A stretch of DNA of 64,000 nucleotides from an uncultured Erythrobacter sp. (GCA_947502305.1 CANMZA010000001.1:1054001-1118000); one strand, 5' to 3'; counted from the stretch's first letter, positions 1 to 9,594 are shown. The notes: generated by a model not told the origin, from the sequence alone. Numbers and translations are program-made.

Positions 1-148
1 GCGACAAATCATGTTTTTGCGAAAACACCGTCGCCGGCGCATCCTCCGTCAGAGTGTTCCATTCCTTGCAATCATCGCATTGCCCCTGCCACCGGGGGGC
101 CACGCTGCCGCAGCTGGAACATACATATCGCCGTTTTGTCTTCGCCAT
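1..148 (-). CDS. radA: DNA repair protein RadA, N-terminal fragment (runs off left edge)
   Basis: Reading the minus strand from an ATG at 148 gives 49 codons beginning MAKTKRRYVCSSCGS and continuing APRWQGQCDDCKEWNTL. This is the N-terminal C4 zinc finger of RadA/Sms, the ATPase that processes branched recombination intermediates: CxxC followed by CxxC around the conserved RWxGxC stretch. The RecA-like ATPase and Lon-like domains lie outside the window. The gene is divergent from the patatin-like gene, with a gap of about 73 bases that must hold both promoters. Only the finger is visible, but its sequence is characteristic. Confidence 0.9.
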   Translation of the reverse strand, partial: MAKTKRRYVCSSCGSVAPRWQGQCDDCKEWNTLTEDAPATVFSQKHDLS

Positions 149-221
149 ATCGCAGTCCGTAAACAGAACATTTGCAGAACGCAATTGCCTTTTCCCGCAA
201 TCCCCGGCAGTGCCCTTTCCC

Positions 222-2567
222 ATGCGGCAAAAGGAACTTCGCCTCGCTCTGGTTTGCTACGGCGGCGTCAGCCTCGCTGTGTATATGCACGGCGTCACGA
301 AAGAGGTCTGGCACCTCGCCCGGGCAAGCCGGTGTTACCATTCTGGCGAAGGCGATACTCTGACCGGGGTCGCCGCAGTGTACCGCGATTTGCTTGCGGG
401 AATTGAGCGAGAAAATCGTTTGAGGCTGCGAGTTCTGCCCGATATTTTGACCGGGGCCAGCGCGGGCGGGATCAATGCGGTATTCTTGGCACAGGCGATC
501 CATTCTGGCCGGTCGCTCGAACCGCTGACCGATCTGTGGCTGGAAAATGCCGATGTTAGCGAGCTGACCGATCCCGATGCGCAGCCAATGTGGCGCTATG
601 CCAAGATTTGGGCGCAGCCGATTGCCGATTGGTTCTTGCGCCGCCCCGGTAACGCAGTGAGCGAAAGCGTGGCGCCCGAAACCCGCGAAGAGGTGCGCAC
701 GAAAGTGTCGAAGCTGGTGCGCGGGCGCTGGTTCAACCCGCCATTTTCCGGCTCGCGGTTTTCGGCGATGCTGTTTGAAGCGATGGGCAGCATGGCCGCC
801 ACCCCGTCCGGCCCGCCTTTATTGCCGCCGCGCCATCCGATTGATTTGCTGGTGACGGCAACGGATTTTCGCGGGCATGCCGAAATGCTGCGCCTGAATT
901 CTCCGCCAGTGATCGAAGAGACAGAGCACCGGATGCCGATTGATTTTCGCGGCATCACCCCGGTGGAGCCGGGCGAAAATTTGGCGGACCCGCTGGAATT
1001 GGTGCTGGCCGCGCGTTCCACCGCCAGTTTTCCGGGGGCTTTCCCGCCTCTGGTTTTGGCAGAGATTGACCGGCTCGCCGCGTCAGAGGGGCATTTGTGG
1101 GAGACACGCGGCAGTTTCCTTTCGCGGATCATGCCGGTGCATTTGCGCGATGGGACGGTGGATAGCGCGGCTCTGATTGATGGATCGGTCTTGGTCAATG
1201 CGCCGTTTGGTGCTGCGTTGGAGGCGATGCAGACGCGGAGCTCGCAGCGCGAAGTTGATCGCCGGTTTGTCTATATTGACCCGCGCCCGGATCGGTCGAA
1301 CACGGATCGCAAGGATGCCAATGACGATATTGCAGAGGTCGGATGGTTTGGCGCGATTTTCGGATCGCTCTCAACGATCCCGCGTGAACAACCGATCCGC
1401 GATGATCTGGAGAGGATTGAGAAACAATCCCGCGATGCGCAGCGTTTGCGGCGGATCGTCCTAGGCCTGCGCCCGGGGATCGACCGCGCGGTAGAGAAAT
1501 TGTTTGGCCGCACGTTCTTTATGGACAGCCCAACGCCAAAACGGCTCGCGAGTTGGCGCGCGCGGGCACAGCAAGCGGCGGCCGAAGGCGCAGGATACAC
1601 GTTCGGCGCTTATGCTCAGACGAAATATAGCGCGATCATTGATCGGCTTGCGCAATTGATTCATGCCGCCGCGCCGGAATTGGCGCTGACGGATTGCGGG
1701 CCAATTGCGGCGGCTTTGCGGGCCGAGATGGAGCGGCGCGGGCTGGAAATGCTGACGGAGGAAGGCGGCGGCGCGAATGAAACCGCCATCGCATTTTTCC
1801 GCGCGCATGACATCGCGTTTCGTATGCGGCGTTTGCAATTGCTGGCGCGCAGATTGGCCCGCGATTGGGAAATTGATCCAGAAATTCCTGACGATGCTCT
1901 CGATCTGGCGCGGGAGAAAATTTACGATATTCTGGCGCTGTACCGGCGCGCCGATGATGCGACGATCCTCAGCGCTTCAGGCAGTCTGGGCGAAGGTTTC
2001 CGCGATTGCGCGCTGTGCGCGATTGAGCAGCCGGGCAAGGTTCTGGATTTCCTAGCAGAAAAACGCCTCTTGCCAGAGACTGACCTTGAGGCGGAACGGA
2101 TGCTGGCCGACGCATTGTCGGAGATGCCGAAGAATTTGAAGCGGCGGATGCTGCTCACCTATCTGGGTTTTCCTTTTTACGACGCCGCAACCTTGCCGCT
2201 GACGCAGCGTGAGAGCCTTGGCGAATATCATGCGGTGAAGATTGACCGTATTTCCCCCGATGATGCGCTGTCCATTCGCGAAGGCGGGACGCAAGCGACC
2301 TTGAAAGGCACCGAATTCTACAATTTCGGCGCCTTTTTCAGCCGCGCCTACCGCGAGAATGATTACCTATGGGGCCGGCTGCACGGGACGGAGCGGATGA
2401 TCGACCTCGTTGCCTCCACGGTCGAAGGCGGCCTCGACAGCGCCGTCATTCGCAAAACCAAACGCGCCGCCTTCCTCGCGATCCTTGATGAGGAAAGCGA
2501 GGTTGGGCGGTGCCAGCAAGGGTTGATCGACGCCCTGCGCGGCGAAGTGGAAGAGCGGCTCGCGTAA
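222..2567 (+). CDS. Patatin-like phospholipase
   Basis: A protein of about 781 residues with the patatin lipid acyl hydrolase fold. The oxyanion/loop region KELRLALVCYGGVSLAVYMHG opens the protein, the nucleophile elbow GASAGG lies near residue 80, and the catalytic Asp is in DGSVLVNAPFG near residue 320, giving the Ser-Asp dyad. The long C-terminal half matches the DUF3376-type extension seen in large proteobacterial patatins, whose function is not established. The start at 222 is chosen because the family begins at this MRQKELRL; the open frame extends upstream to 54 but that stretch overlaps the radA promoter and does not look coding. No signal peptide, so probably cytosolic or membrane-associated. 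Substrate unknown. Confidence 0.85.
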   Translation: MRQKELRLALVCYGGVSLAVYMHGVTKEVWHLARASRCYHSGEGDTLTGVAAVYRDLLAGIERENRLRLRVLPDILTGASAGGINAVFLAQAIHSGRSLEPLTDLWLENADVSELTDPDAQPMWRYAKIWAQPIADWFLRRPGNAVSESVAPETREEVRTKVSKLVRGRWFNPPFSGSRFSAMLFEAMGSMAATPSGPPLLPPRHPIDLLVTATDFRGHAEMLRLNSPPVIEETEHRMPIDFRGITPVEPGENLADPLELVLAARSTASFPGAFPPLVLAEIDRLAASEGHLWETRGSFLSRIMPVHLRDGTVDSAALIDGSVLVNAPFGAALEAMQTRSSQREVDRRFVYIDPRPDRSNTDRKDANDDIAEVGWFGAIFGSLSTIPREQPIRDDLERIEKQSRDAQRLRRIVLGLRPGIDRAVEKLFGRTFFMDSPTPKRLASWRARAQQAAAEGAGYTFGAYAQTKYSAIIDRLAQLIHAAAPELALTDCGPIAAALRAEMERRGLEMLTEEGGGANETAIAFFRAHDIAFRMRRLQLLARRLARDWEIDPEIPDDALDLAREKIYDILALYRRADDATILSASGSLGEGFRDCALCAIEQPGKVLDFLAEKRLLPETDLEAERMLADALSEMPKNLKRRMLLTYLGFPFYDAATLPLTQRESLGEYHAVKIDRISPDDALSIREGGTQATLKGTEFYNFGAFFSRAYRENDYLWGRLHGTERMIDLVASTVEGGLDSAVIRKTKRAAFLAILDEESEVGRCQQGLIDALRGEVEERLA

Positions 2568-2570
2568 AAA

Positions 2571-3470
2571 CTATTGTTCGCTGTTCCAGACGGCGGTCAC
2601 AAATGCGTCGGCGCTGATGAAGCCGCCCTCGCCCCGGTCAATATCGCCCAAAGGCGCAGCGGCGATCGCCTGTTCCAACGTCATACCGTCTGCGCGTAAA
2701 GCGTCGATCCGCGACACCGCTTCGCCAATAACCGCGCGGTACGCGACCAATTCTGCCTTGTTAGACATTGCGCCGTGGCCGGGGATGACCTGCGTTTCGT
2801 CATCAATCATCGCGATGACAATATCGAGCGTTTCCATGGCGTTATAAACACTGCCGCCGGACCCTACATCGACGAAGGGATAGCCGGGTATGTTGAAATA
2901 CAGATCACCCATGTGGATGATATTGTCCTCTTCCCAAATCACCACGCTGTCGCCGTCTGTATGACCGCCGCCGAAATACATCAGATTGATCGTGTCGCCA
3001 TTCAGATGCATCCGCATCCCTTGGGCATAGGTGACAACCGGCAAAGCCTCACGCGCGGCAGGCGGCGTTTCGTTCCCGCCTGCGCTGCCGCCGGAAGCCA
3101 TGCGCACGCGCACATTGTCATGCGCAAAAATGGTCGCGCCGGTCCCGCCGAAATGTTCGTTCCCGCCGGTGTGATCGAAATGCCAGTGGGTGTTGACGAC
3201 ATATTTCACAGGGGTCGCGCCTAGGTTTGCGATGGCGCGTTCGATCTTGCCCGATAAGGGCGCGAATTGATCGTCGATAATGACTGTGGCGTCTTCGCCG
3301 TGGCTGACCCCAATATTGCCGCCCGCACCAAACAACACCGCCACGCCGGGCGCGATTTCTTCGGTGGTGATCTCGACATTGTCGAACCGGCCCTGCGCAT
3401 AAGCGATCGGCGCGCTGGTGGCGATCAGGCTGGCGGTTGCGGCAAAAGTGATGGCGGCGAAACGGTTCAT
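2571..3470 (-). CDS. Secreted metallo-beta-lactamase-fold hydrolase
   Basis: A 299-residue protein with a signal peptide (MNRFAAITFAATASLIATSAPIAYA) and the MBL zinc motif HxHxDH as THWHFDHTGG near residue 95. Further metal-ligand candidates are the His in GGGHTDGDS and in VIPGHGAMS. This is the general MBL hydrolase arrangement; the substrate cannot be told, and it is more like periplasmic class-B-like hydrolases of unknown role than a proven carbapenemase. The ATG at 3470 follows a GAGGAG ribosome site; an in-frame TTG 15 bases upstream would lie on top of that site. It ends 3 bases from the stop of the convergent patatin gene. Confidence 0.85.
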   Translation of the reverse strand: MNRFAAITFAATASLIATSAPIAYAQGRFDNVEITTEEIAPGVAVLFGAGGNIGVSHGEDATVIIDDQFAPLSGKIERAIANLGATPVKYVVNTHWHFDHTGGNEHFGGTGATIFAHDNVRVRMASGGSAGGNETPPAAREALPVVTYAQGMRMHLNGDTINLMYFGGGHTDGDSVVIWEEDNIIHMGDLYFNIPGYPFVDVGSGGSVYNAMETLDIVIAMIDDETQVIPGHGAMSNKAELVAYRAVIGEAVSRIDALRADGMTLEQAIAAAPLGDIDRGEGGFISADAFVTAVWNSEQ

Positions 3471-3545
3471 AGGGGCTCTCCTCAAGGTTTGAGAGGAACC
3501 TAGGTCAGCGCGGGCGAATTGCCAACCGGTCGCGCGGCCTTGCGT

Positions 3546-4697
3546 TTACGCGCCGAATGCGTCTTTCAACTTGCTGAAGAAACCCTTGCTCTCCGGGCAT
3601 TCATCCCCGGTTTCCGTTTCGCGGAATTGTTCAAGGATTTCTTTCTGTTTGCGGCTGAGTTTTGTTGGTGTTTCGACTGCGATCTCAACCACCATATCGC
3701 CGCGCCCGCGCCCTTGCAGAACCGGCATACCGGCACCGCGCACACGCAATTGTTTGCCCGATTGAATGCCCGTGGGAATTTCAACCGTGTTGGTGGACCC
3801 ATCAAGGTCAGGGATATCGACGCTGCCGCCGAGAGCGGCGGTCGTAAAGCTGACGGGTACGCGGGTCGCCAATGTGGTCCCCTCGCGTTCAAACAGCGGA
3901 TGCGGTTTGACGTGAATGAAGATGTAGAGATCGCCCGGTGTTGCGCCGCGTTGTCCGGCCTCTCCCTTGCCAGACAATCTGATGCGAGTGCCGGTATCGA
4001 CGCCCGGCGGAATATCCACCGCCAAGGCTTGCGGACGGTCCACGCGCCCTTCGCCGCGGCATTCCCCGCACGGGTCTTCGATAACTTGGCCGCGCCCGCC
4101 GCATGTGGGGCATGGCCGTTCGACGACGAACAAACCTTGTTTGGCCCGCACCGCGCCTGCGCCGTTGCACAGGCCGCAGGTCCGCTCGCTCGTCCCCGGC
4201 GTCGCGCCGGATCCATCGCAAGTGTCGCAGCTCTGCGAAACTTCGATTTCTATTTCGGTTGATTTGCCATTGAACGCCTCGTCCAGCGAGATTTGCATGT
4301 CATAACGCAAATCCGCGCCGCGCCGCTGTTGCTGCCGTCCGCCGCCCATTCCGCCGCCGCCGCCAAAGGCGCTGCCGAAGATGGTTTCGAAAATGTCGCC
4401 GATGTCGCCAAAATCGCCCTGCTGGCCTCTACCTCCGCCAAAGCCGCCGCCACCGGCCGCTCCTTGCGTGAACGCTTCATGGCCGAACCGATCATAGGCG
4501 GCGCGTTTTTGCGGGTCTTTGAGGCATTCATACGCCTCATTACACGCTTTAAACTTCGCCTCAGCCTCTGCATCACCCGGATTGCGATCCGGATGGAATT
4601 TCATCGCCAGTTTCCGATACGCGCTTTTCAGCGCCGCACCGTCCACATCACGCGAAACCTGCAGAGTTTGATAATAATCGGTTTGGGAGCCAGCCAT
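3546..4697 (-). CDS. dnaJ: Chaperone protein DnaJ
   Basis: Co-chaperone that stimulates DnaK ATPase and delivers unfolded clients. All type I J-protein parts are present in order in 383 residues: the J domain with HPD at residues 35-37, a Gly/Phe-rich linker (about 78-120), four CxxCxGxG zinc repeats ([32 protein letters not shown], about 150-220) and the C-terminal substrate-binding domain. Length is normal for the family. It lies 74 bases downstream of dnaK on the same strand, separated by a strong hairpin, and probably shares the dnaK heat-shock transcript. Confidence 0.97.
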   Translation of the reverse strand: MAGSQTDYYQTLQVSRDVDGAALKSAYRKLAMKFHPDRNPGDAEAEAKFKACNEAYECLKDPQKRAAYDRFGHEAFTQGAAGGGGFGGGRGQQGDFGDIGDIFETIFGSAFGGGGGMGGGRQQQRRGADLRYDMQISLDEAFNGKSTEIEIEVSQSCDTCDGSGATPGTSERTCGLCNGAGAVRAKQGLFVVERPCPTCGGRGQVIEDPCGECRGEGRVDRPQALAVDIPPGVDTGTRIRLSGKGEAGQRGATPGDLYIFIHVKPHPLFEREGTTLATRVPVSFTTAALGGSVDIPDLDGSTNTVEIPTGIQSGKQLRVRGAGMPVLQGRGRGDMVVEIAVETPTKLSRKQKEILEQFRETETGDECPESKGFFSKLKDAFGA

Positions 4698-4719
4698 TAC
4701 TATGCCTTTTCAGTTGCCA

Positions 4720-4749
4720 CCTTTGCCCGCGCATTGCGGCGGGCAAAGG
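4720..4749 (-). other. 11-bp perfect hairpin between dnaK and dnaJ
   Basis: CCTTTGCCCGC (4720-4730) pairs perfectly with GCGGGCAAAGG (4739-4749) around an 8-base loop. In the direction of transcription it is not followed by a T-tract, so it is not a standard terminator. It sits between dnaK and dnaJ and may protect or process the mRNA so that more DnaK than DnaJ is made; that role is inferred. Confidence 0.6.
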
Positions 4750-4771
4750 GGCAAACAGAGGAATTAATCGC

Positions 4772-6736
4772 TTAGTCCTTTTTGTCGTCTTCGGCGCCTT
4801 CATCGGCCGCCGCATCGCCGTCAACTTCAGAAAATTCTGCGTCAACCACGTCTTCGTCGGCATCTTCTTCTGCCGCCGCTTCTGCGCCTGCCGCATCCGC
4901 TCCATCAGGCGCAGCTTCTTGCTCTTGCTTATAGATCTGCTCGCCCATCTTCATGGCGGCCTGCGTCAGCTCTTGCGCCTTTGCATTGATCTCTTCGGCG
5001 TCGTCACCTTCAAGTGCAGTCTTGGTCGCGGCGAGCGCTTCTTCGACAGCGGTCTTTGTGTCCGCGTCGACCTTGTCGCCGTTTTCTTCGATCTGCTTCT
5101 CAGTCGCATGGACAAGACTGTCGGCTTGGTTGCGAGCTTCGGCAGCAGCGCGGCGCTTCTTGTCTTCTTCTGCGAATTTCTCCGCATCCTGAACCATTTG
5201 ATCAATATCGCTATCGTTCAAACCGCCGGATGCTTGGATCTTGATCACTTGCTCTTTGCCGGTGCCCTTATCCTTCGCCGCAACCGACACGATGCCGTTT
5301 GCGTCAATGTCAAAGGTCACCTCGATTTGCGGCACGCCGCGCGGTGCTGGTGGGATGCCAACGAGGTCGAAATTGCCGAGCAATTTGTTGTCTGCCGCCA
5401 TCTCACGCTCACCTTGGAACACTTTGATGGTGACCGCGCCTTGATTGTCTTCAGCGGTTGAATAGGTCTGCGTCTTCTTCGTTGGGATCGTCGTGTTGCG
5501 ATCGATCATACGGGTGAAAACGCCGCCCAATGTTTCAATACCCAGCGACAATGGCGTCACGTCGAGCAGCAGGACGTCTTTAACATCGCCCTGCAAAACG
5601 CCCGCCTGAATGGCCGCGCCCATGGCGACGACTTCGTCAGGATTCACGCCGGTATGCGGCTTGGCTTCAAAGAATTTCTCAACCACTTCGCGAACCTTAG
5701 GCATGCGGGTCATACCGCCAACCAGGATCACTTCGTCAATCTCGTCCTTGGTCACGCCCGCATCGGCCAATGCTTTCTTGCATGGGTCAAGCGTGCGATT
5801 GATCAAGCCGCCGACCATTTTTTCAAGGTCTGCGCGGGTGATGGTTTCGACGAGGTGCAACGGGGTGGAGGCGCCGCCTTCCATACGCGCCGTGATAAAC
5901 GGCAAGTTGACTTCAGTCGTGGCGGAGCTGGAAAGTTCGATCTTCGCCTTTTCCGCTGCTTCTTTCAGACGTTGAAGGGCGAGTTTATCCGCCTTCAAAT
6001 CCATGTTTTCTTTTTTCTGGAACTGCTCGGCCAGCCATTCAACGATGGTGTTGTCGAAATCCTCACCGCCAAGGAACGTGTCGCCATTGGTCGATTTCAC
6101 TTCGAAAACGCCGTCACCGATTTCCAGAACCGAAACGTCAAACGTACCGCCGCCAAGGTCATAGACCGCGATGGTCTTACCATCGTCCTTGTCCATTCCG
6201 TAGGCGAGCGCGGCAGCGGTTGGCTCGTTGATGATGCGGAGCACTTCGAGGCCAGCGATTTGACCGGCATCTTTGGTTGCCTGACGCTGAGCATCGTTAA
6301 AGTAAGCTGGCACGGTGATGACCGCTTGGTCCACGGTTTCGCCAAGATAGCTCTCGGCGGTTTCTTTCATCTTTTGCAGGATGAAAGCAGAAATTTGCGA
6401 CGGCGAATATTGATCATCGCCCGCCTCAACCCAAGCGTCGCCATTTTTGCCTTTGACGATGTTGTACGGGACCAGGCCCATATCTTTCTTCGTCAGCGGA
6501 TCTTCAAAACGGCGCCCGATCAGGCGCTTAATTGCAAACAAGGTGTTGTCGGGGTTGGTCACCGCTTGACGCTTTGCCGGTTGGCCGATCAAACGTTCGC
6601 TGTCTTTGGTGAACGCGACAATCGAAGGCGTCGTGCGCGCGCCTTCGGAATTCTCGATAACTTTTGGCTTACCGCCATCCATAACCGCAACGCAGCTGTT
6701 GGTGGTGCCGAGGTCGATACCGATTACTTTACCCAT
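4772..6736 (-). CDS. dnaK: Chaperone protein DnaK (Hsp70)
   Basis: ATP-dependent Hsp70 chaperone of 654 residues. The actin-like nucleotide-binding domain begins [20 protein letters not shown] and contains the conserved [28 protein letters not shown] and VGGMTRMP segments; the substrate-binding beta domain and an acidic alanine-rich C-terminal tail follow. The start at 6736 is fixed by homology; the frame stays open upstream into the heat-shock promoter. dnaJ follows. Expression is probably controlled by RpoH from the promoter at 6837-6864. Confidence 0.98.
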   Translation of the reverse strand: MGKVIGIDLGTTNSCVAVMDGGKPKVIENSEGARTTPSIVAFTKDSERLIGQPAKRQAVTNPDNTLFAIKRLIGRRFEDPLTKKDMGLVPYNIVKGKNGDAWVEAGDDQYSPSQISAFILQKMKETAESYLGETVDQAVITVPAYFNDAQRQATKDAGQIAGLEVLRIINEPTAAALAYGMDKDDGKTIAVYDLGGGTFDVSVLEIGDGVFEVKSTNGDTFLGGEDFDNTIVEWLAEQFQKKENMDLKADKLALQRLKEAAEKAKIELSSSATTEVNLPFITARMEGGASTPLHLVETITRADLEKMVGGLINRTLDPCKKALADAGVTKDEIDEVILVGGMTRMPKVREVVEKFFEAKPHTGVNPDEVVAMGAAIQAGVLQGDVKDVLLLDVTPLSLGIETLGGVFTRMIDRNTTIPTKKTQTYSTAEDNQGAVTIKVFQGEREMAADNKLLGNFDLVGIPPAPRGVPQIEVTFDIDANGIVSVAAKDKGTGKEQVIKIQASGGLNDSDIDQMVQDAEKFAEEDKKRRAAAEARNQADSLVHATEKQIEENGDKVDADTKTAVEEALAATKTALEGDDAEEINAKAQELTQAAMKMGEQIYKQEQEAAPDGADAAGAEAAAEEDADEDVVDAEFSEVDGDAAADEGAEDDKKD

Positions 6737-6836
6737 TTTATTCCCATTCTTTACGCTTTGTTGGACACCGCGCCTTGCGCTTCCCCGGTGGATCATCCTT
6801 TGGGCGAAACGGCTTGGCGGCTCGAATATGAGGCGG

Positions 6837-6864
6837 ATATAGGTGCGGTTTCGCTTGGCACAAG
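6837..6864 (-). promoter_or_regulatory. RpoH (sigma-32)-type heat-shock promoter of dnaK
   Basis: On the minus strand CTTG (6864-6861) is separated by exactly 17 bases from CCTATAT (6843-6837), matching the alphaproteobacterial RpoH consensus CTTG-N17/18-CYTATnT. Transcription would begin near 6830, leaving a leader of about 94 bases before the dnaK ATG at 6736. No CIRCE inverted repeat is visible in the leader. Confidence 0.7.
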
Positions 6865-6960
6865 AACTCAGCGGCTCTAGTTTTATCGCAATCCACAACC
6901 GGGACAGCTTAAGGAGTGTCTCGCAGAAGGCACAGGGCGAATAAAGAAATGGGAATTTTC

Positions 6961-7464
6961 ATGAAAACACACACGATAAAACGGGCCGTTAAAGGCGCAT
7001 TGATGGGCGGCGCCATGCTGGGGATGACCCTGACGGTGACGGCATGCGGCGAAGCAGAAGTGGCCGAGGCAGCGCCAGAAGGCGTGGTTGAGGGATTAGA
7101 AGTGAGCAATGCGCGGCTGGTCTTGCCGCCCGTATCCGGCAATCCGGCGGCGGTGTATTTCGATGTTGTGTATAATGGCGAACGCGGCGTTTCGATCAGC
7201 GGCGCCGAAGTTACCGGTGCCGCCAGCGCAACCGTGCATGACATGATGGAATATAATTTCGAAATGACCATGGCAGAGGCCGGGCCGATTGCTTTGCCCG
7301 CTGGCGAAGCGAAGAGTTTTGAGCCGGGCGGTTTGCATGTGATGGCATTTGAGCTTGGCGAAGGGTTTGAAGCGGGCGGTACGGCAGAGGTGGCGTTGCG
7401 TATTTCAGGCGGCAAAATGCACAAATTTGAGGCCGAAATTCGCGGCGCGGGCGAAGAACGCTGA
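6961..7464 (+). CDS. Periplasmic copper chaperone PCu(A)C, lipoprotein
   Basis: A 167-residue PCuAC-domain protein that carries Cu(I) in the periplasm, usually toward cytochrome oxidase assembly. The copper motif H-x10-M-x21-H-x-M is matched exactly by H93, M104, H126 and M128. The N-terminus has a basic start, hydrophobic core and a lipobox-like LTVTAC with Cys29, so it is probably membrane-anchored. The ATG at 6961 is chosen because it starts the signal peptide; GTG (6916) and ATG (6949) lie upstream in frame. No senC/sco partner is adjacent. Confidence 0.85.
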   Translation: MKTHTIKRAVKGALMGGAMLGMTLTVTACGEAEVAEAAPEGVVEGLEVSNARLVLPPVSGNPAAVYFDVVYNGERGVSISGAEVTGAASATVHDMMEYNFEMTMAEAGPIALPAGEAKSFEPGGLHVMAFELGEGFEAGGTAEVALRISGGKMHKFEAEIRGAGEER

Positions 7465-7529
7465 GCGCCAACAACCTTACCGAAAATACACGCTCCCTGC
7501 CCGCCTGTCCGGTCGGCGGGGAGCGTCAT

Positions 7530-7982
7530 TTGACGCCCGGCGAAGTTGAGATTGCGCGCACAATATTTGGCGATGCGATTGACTACCGCGCGGTTCAATT
7601 GCGGCGGCGCAAATGGTTTCCGTTTCAACCCAAGCGGATCACGATGGCGCCGCGCGGCCATGTCCATTTTCATCCGGATGGCGCGGCCTATTGCGATGAT
7701 TTCGCCGCTGAAAATCTGGTTCGCCAAGGTTTGCTGATCCACGAATTGACGCATGTTTGGCAGACGCAGCAACGCGGGGATTGGTATCTCCTGCTCAATC
7801 GCCATCCATTTTGCCGCTATTCCTACGCGCTGAAACCGGGGCAGCCATTCTCAGCTTACGGCATTGAGCAGCAGGCGGAGATCGTGAAGCATGCGTTCTG
7901 GCTGAGGCATGGGGCAAAGATCGCAGGCGTCGGTGACAAAGCCGCCTATGATGTGCTCGTGCGGTTCGACGGCGCAGGCTAA
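7530..7982 (+). CDS. vgr-related protein with HExxH-like metal motif
   Basis: A 150-residue protein of the family commonly named 'vgr related protein' in sphingomonads. It contains HELTHVWQTQ at residues 71-80, a zincin-type HExxH motif, and a possible third ligand in GIEQQAEIVKHAFW. That suggests a small zinc-dependent peptidase or peptidoglycan-associated hydrolase, but no activity is established. The TTG at 7530 follows GGGGAG at 6 bases spacing and starts the conserved TPGE region; the frame remains open further upstream over the end of the copper chaperone gene, without a better start. Confidence 0.7.
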   Translation: MTPGEVEIARTIFGDAIDYRAVQLRRRKWFPFQPKRITMAPRGHVHFHPDGAAYCDDFAAENLVRQGLLIHELTHVWQTQQRGDWYLLLNRHPFCRYSYALKPGQPFSAYGIEQQAEIVKHAFWLRHGAKIAGVGDKAAYDVLVRFDGAG

Positions 7983-8164
7983 ACGCTGACCGCGATTGCC
8001 ATGAACGCGGCGGCGCGACTCACAAAAATTTCTTCAAAATGTGCGGTTTCTCACATCGCGGACGGGGCGCGGTCCATATCACGCCCGTTAATCCGGTTAG
8101 CTAGGCATGCCGGATGTGATCGCTCAGATCCGCGATCATCACACTGTGTAGAGGGACGACAATT

Positions 8165-8650
8165 ATGATGAAAAACGCAATCCGTTTAACCGCAATCGCT
8201 GCTCTCGCCGCTGGGCTCAGCACGGCTGGCGCGGCGCAAGACATTTCGGCAGAACCGAACGCTGGCACCATTGTTCTGGAGGCCAATTTCACGCCCGATC
8301 CAACAACGATGGATGTGACATCAGGCGGCGAAATCGATGTCTCCGAAGTGATCCCGGGCTGCACCGGCTATATTTCCGAGGCGCCAGATGTGCGCCTGAC
8401 TTTCACGGCAGAGCCTGCGCCTGACGCCTTCCCGCTCTATATTTATGCACTTTCTAGCGGCGATACGACGCTGGTGGTCAACGCGCCGGACGGCAACTGG
8501 TATTGCAATGATGATGGCGAACAGGGGCTTGATCCCACGCTGGTCTTTTCCCCCGCAATGGGCGGCGATTATGAAATCTGGGTCGGTTCTTACGACGAAG
8601 ACGAATTTCATGACGCGAAACTCAGCGTCTCGGAACTTGAAGGCCGGTAA
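8165..8650 (+). CDS. Secreted PPC-like beta-sandwich protein, paralog 1
   Basis: A 161-residue exported protein with a signal peptide ending near GAAQD. The mature part has the pattern of bacterial pre-peptidase C-terminal (PPC) domains: FPLYIYA, GDTTLVVNAPDG, CNDD and a closing GGDYEIWVGSY strand. Two cysteines (GCTGY and WYCNDD) could form a disulfide. Unusually the domain stands alone, without a peptidase. It is a tandem duplicate of the gene at 8895; both keep FTPDPT, SGG, GCTGYIS and APDVRL. A T-tract terminator follows at 8676. Function unknown; carbohydrate or surface binding is possible but unproved. Confidence 0.75.
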   Translation: MMKNAIRLTAIAALAAGLSTAGAAQDISAEPNAGTIVLEANFTPDPTTMDVTSGGEIDVSEVIPGCTGYISEAPDVRLTFTAEPAPDAFPLYIYALSSGDTTLVVNAPDGNWYCNDDGEQGLDPTLVFSPAMGGDYEIWVGSYDEDEFHDAKLSVSELEGR

Positions 8651-8675
8651 TCAGCCTTTGGGTGAGACATGAGAA

Positions 8676-8707
8676 GGGGCAGAGCGGCGCAGGCTCTGCC
8701 CCTTTTT
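8676..8707 (+). terminator. Rho-independent terminator after PPC-like paralog 1
   Basis: A perfect 10-bp stem, GGGGCAGAGC (8676-8685) with GCTCTGCCCC (8693-8702), a 7-base loop, then TTTTT. It isolates this gene from its paralog, so the two are separately transcribed. Confidence 0.9.
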
Positions 8708-8894
8708 CGTTGCGGGCCATAATGCTGCGGAGCCAGCCGAAACGACCAAAGCCGCAAAGTTGTCAGCAGGAAATTATTCTGGCCCCCTGTGTGCGCGGCG
8801 AAAACCTGTTAGCACTGCGTTCATACAAAAAGGTACAAACCTGAATAAAGGGCGCAAGAGACACTTTTACCGAAGTTCAAAATAGGGGACATTT

Positions 8895-9395
8895 ATGATC
8901 AAGAAACAATCCGCATTGGCCGCATTCTCACTCAGCACTGCTTTGGGACTGGCGATCGGCGGGGCCGTGACAGGTTCCGCACAAGACATCACCGCAGAGC
9001 CCAATTCAGACACAGTGTTCCTCTCTTCAGGCTTCACCCCTGATCCGACCTCAGTGGACGTGATTTCTGGCGGAGACGTTGATGTGAGCGACCGCATTGA
9101 TGGCTGCACAGGGTATATCTCTGACGCGCCAGACGTGCGCCTTAGCTACACCGCTGATGGTGATGCGAGCACCCTGCCTCTTTATATCTACGCGCGCTCT
9201 GATGGTGATACGACATTGCTGATCAATGCGCCCGACGGAAGCTGGTATTGCAATGATGACAGTTCAGAAGGCAACAACCCCTTGGTCGTTTTCGGTCCAG
9301 CGATGACCGGTGATTATGAAATTTGGGTCGGTTCCTTCGATAACGGCGAATATCATGAAGCAACGCTCGAAATTTCGGAACTTGGCGGCGACTGA
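8895..9395 (+). CDS. Secreted PPC-like beta-sandwich protein, paralog 2
   Basis: A 166-residue exported protein with a signal peptide (hydrophobic FSLSTALGLAIGGAVTG, cleavage around SAQD). It aligns along its whole length with the product at 8165: FTPDPT, SGGDVDVSD, GCTGYISDAPDVRL, LPLYIYA, DGDTTLLINAPDGSWYCNDD and GDYEIWVGSF. Both cysteines and the acidic turn motifs are kept. It has its own leader of about 190 bases after the first terminator, and its own terminator at 9417, so the pair could be differently regulated. Function unknown. Confidence 0.75.
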   Translation: MIKKQSALAAFSLSTALGLAIGGAVTGSAQDITAEPNSDTVFLSSGFTPDPTSVDVISGGDVDVSDRIDGCTGYISDAPDVRLSYTADGDASTLPLYIYARSDGDTTLLINAPDGSWYCNDDSSEGNNPLVVFGPAMTGDYEIWVGSFDNGEYHEATLEISELGGD

Positions 9396-9416
9396 AACCT
9401 GCCAATTTTGACCTGC

Positions 9417-9452
9417 AAAGGGGGCGGAGCCATAGAGCTTCGCCCCCTTTTT
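9417..9452 (+). terminator. Rho-independent terminator after PPC-like paralog 2
   Basis: AAAGGGGGCG (9417-9426) pairs with CGCCCCCTTT (9441-9450); the stem continues inward as GAGC/GCTT with one G-T pair around a 6-base loop, and is followed by more T residues. Confidence 0.9.
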
Positions 9453-9594
9453 CATGCGCACATCCTATCCGAAGGGGGACAATCGCACTGCCTGACGTAG
9501 CGCGCCGTAAAGGCACCCTCAAAATAGCCATTGGCCCGGCGCGAGAGGGGCGATAAGCGCAGGTGATAGGCAATTACCGCGTGGGAGACGCAGC

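Noticed and set aside
5654-6880. A 408-codon open frame on the plus strand opposite dnaK
   Set aside because: It is the reverse complement of a strongly conserved gene, has no recognisable domain, and results from the codon bias of GC-rich DNA.
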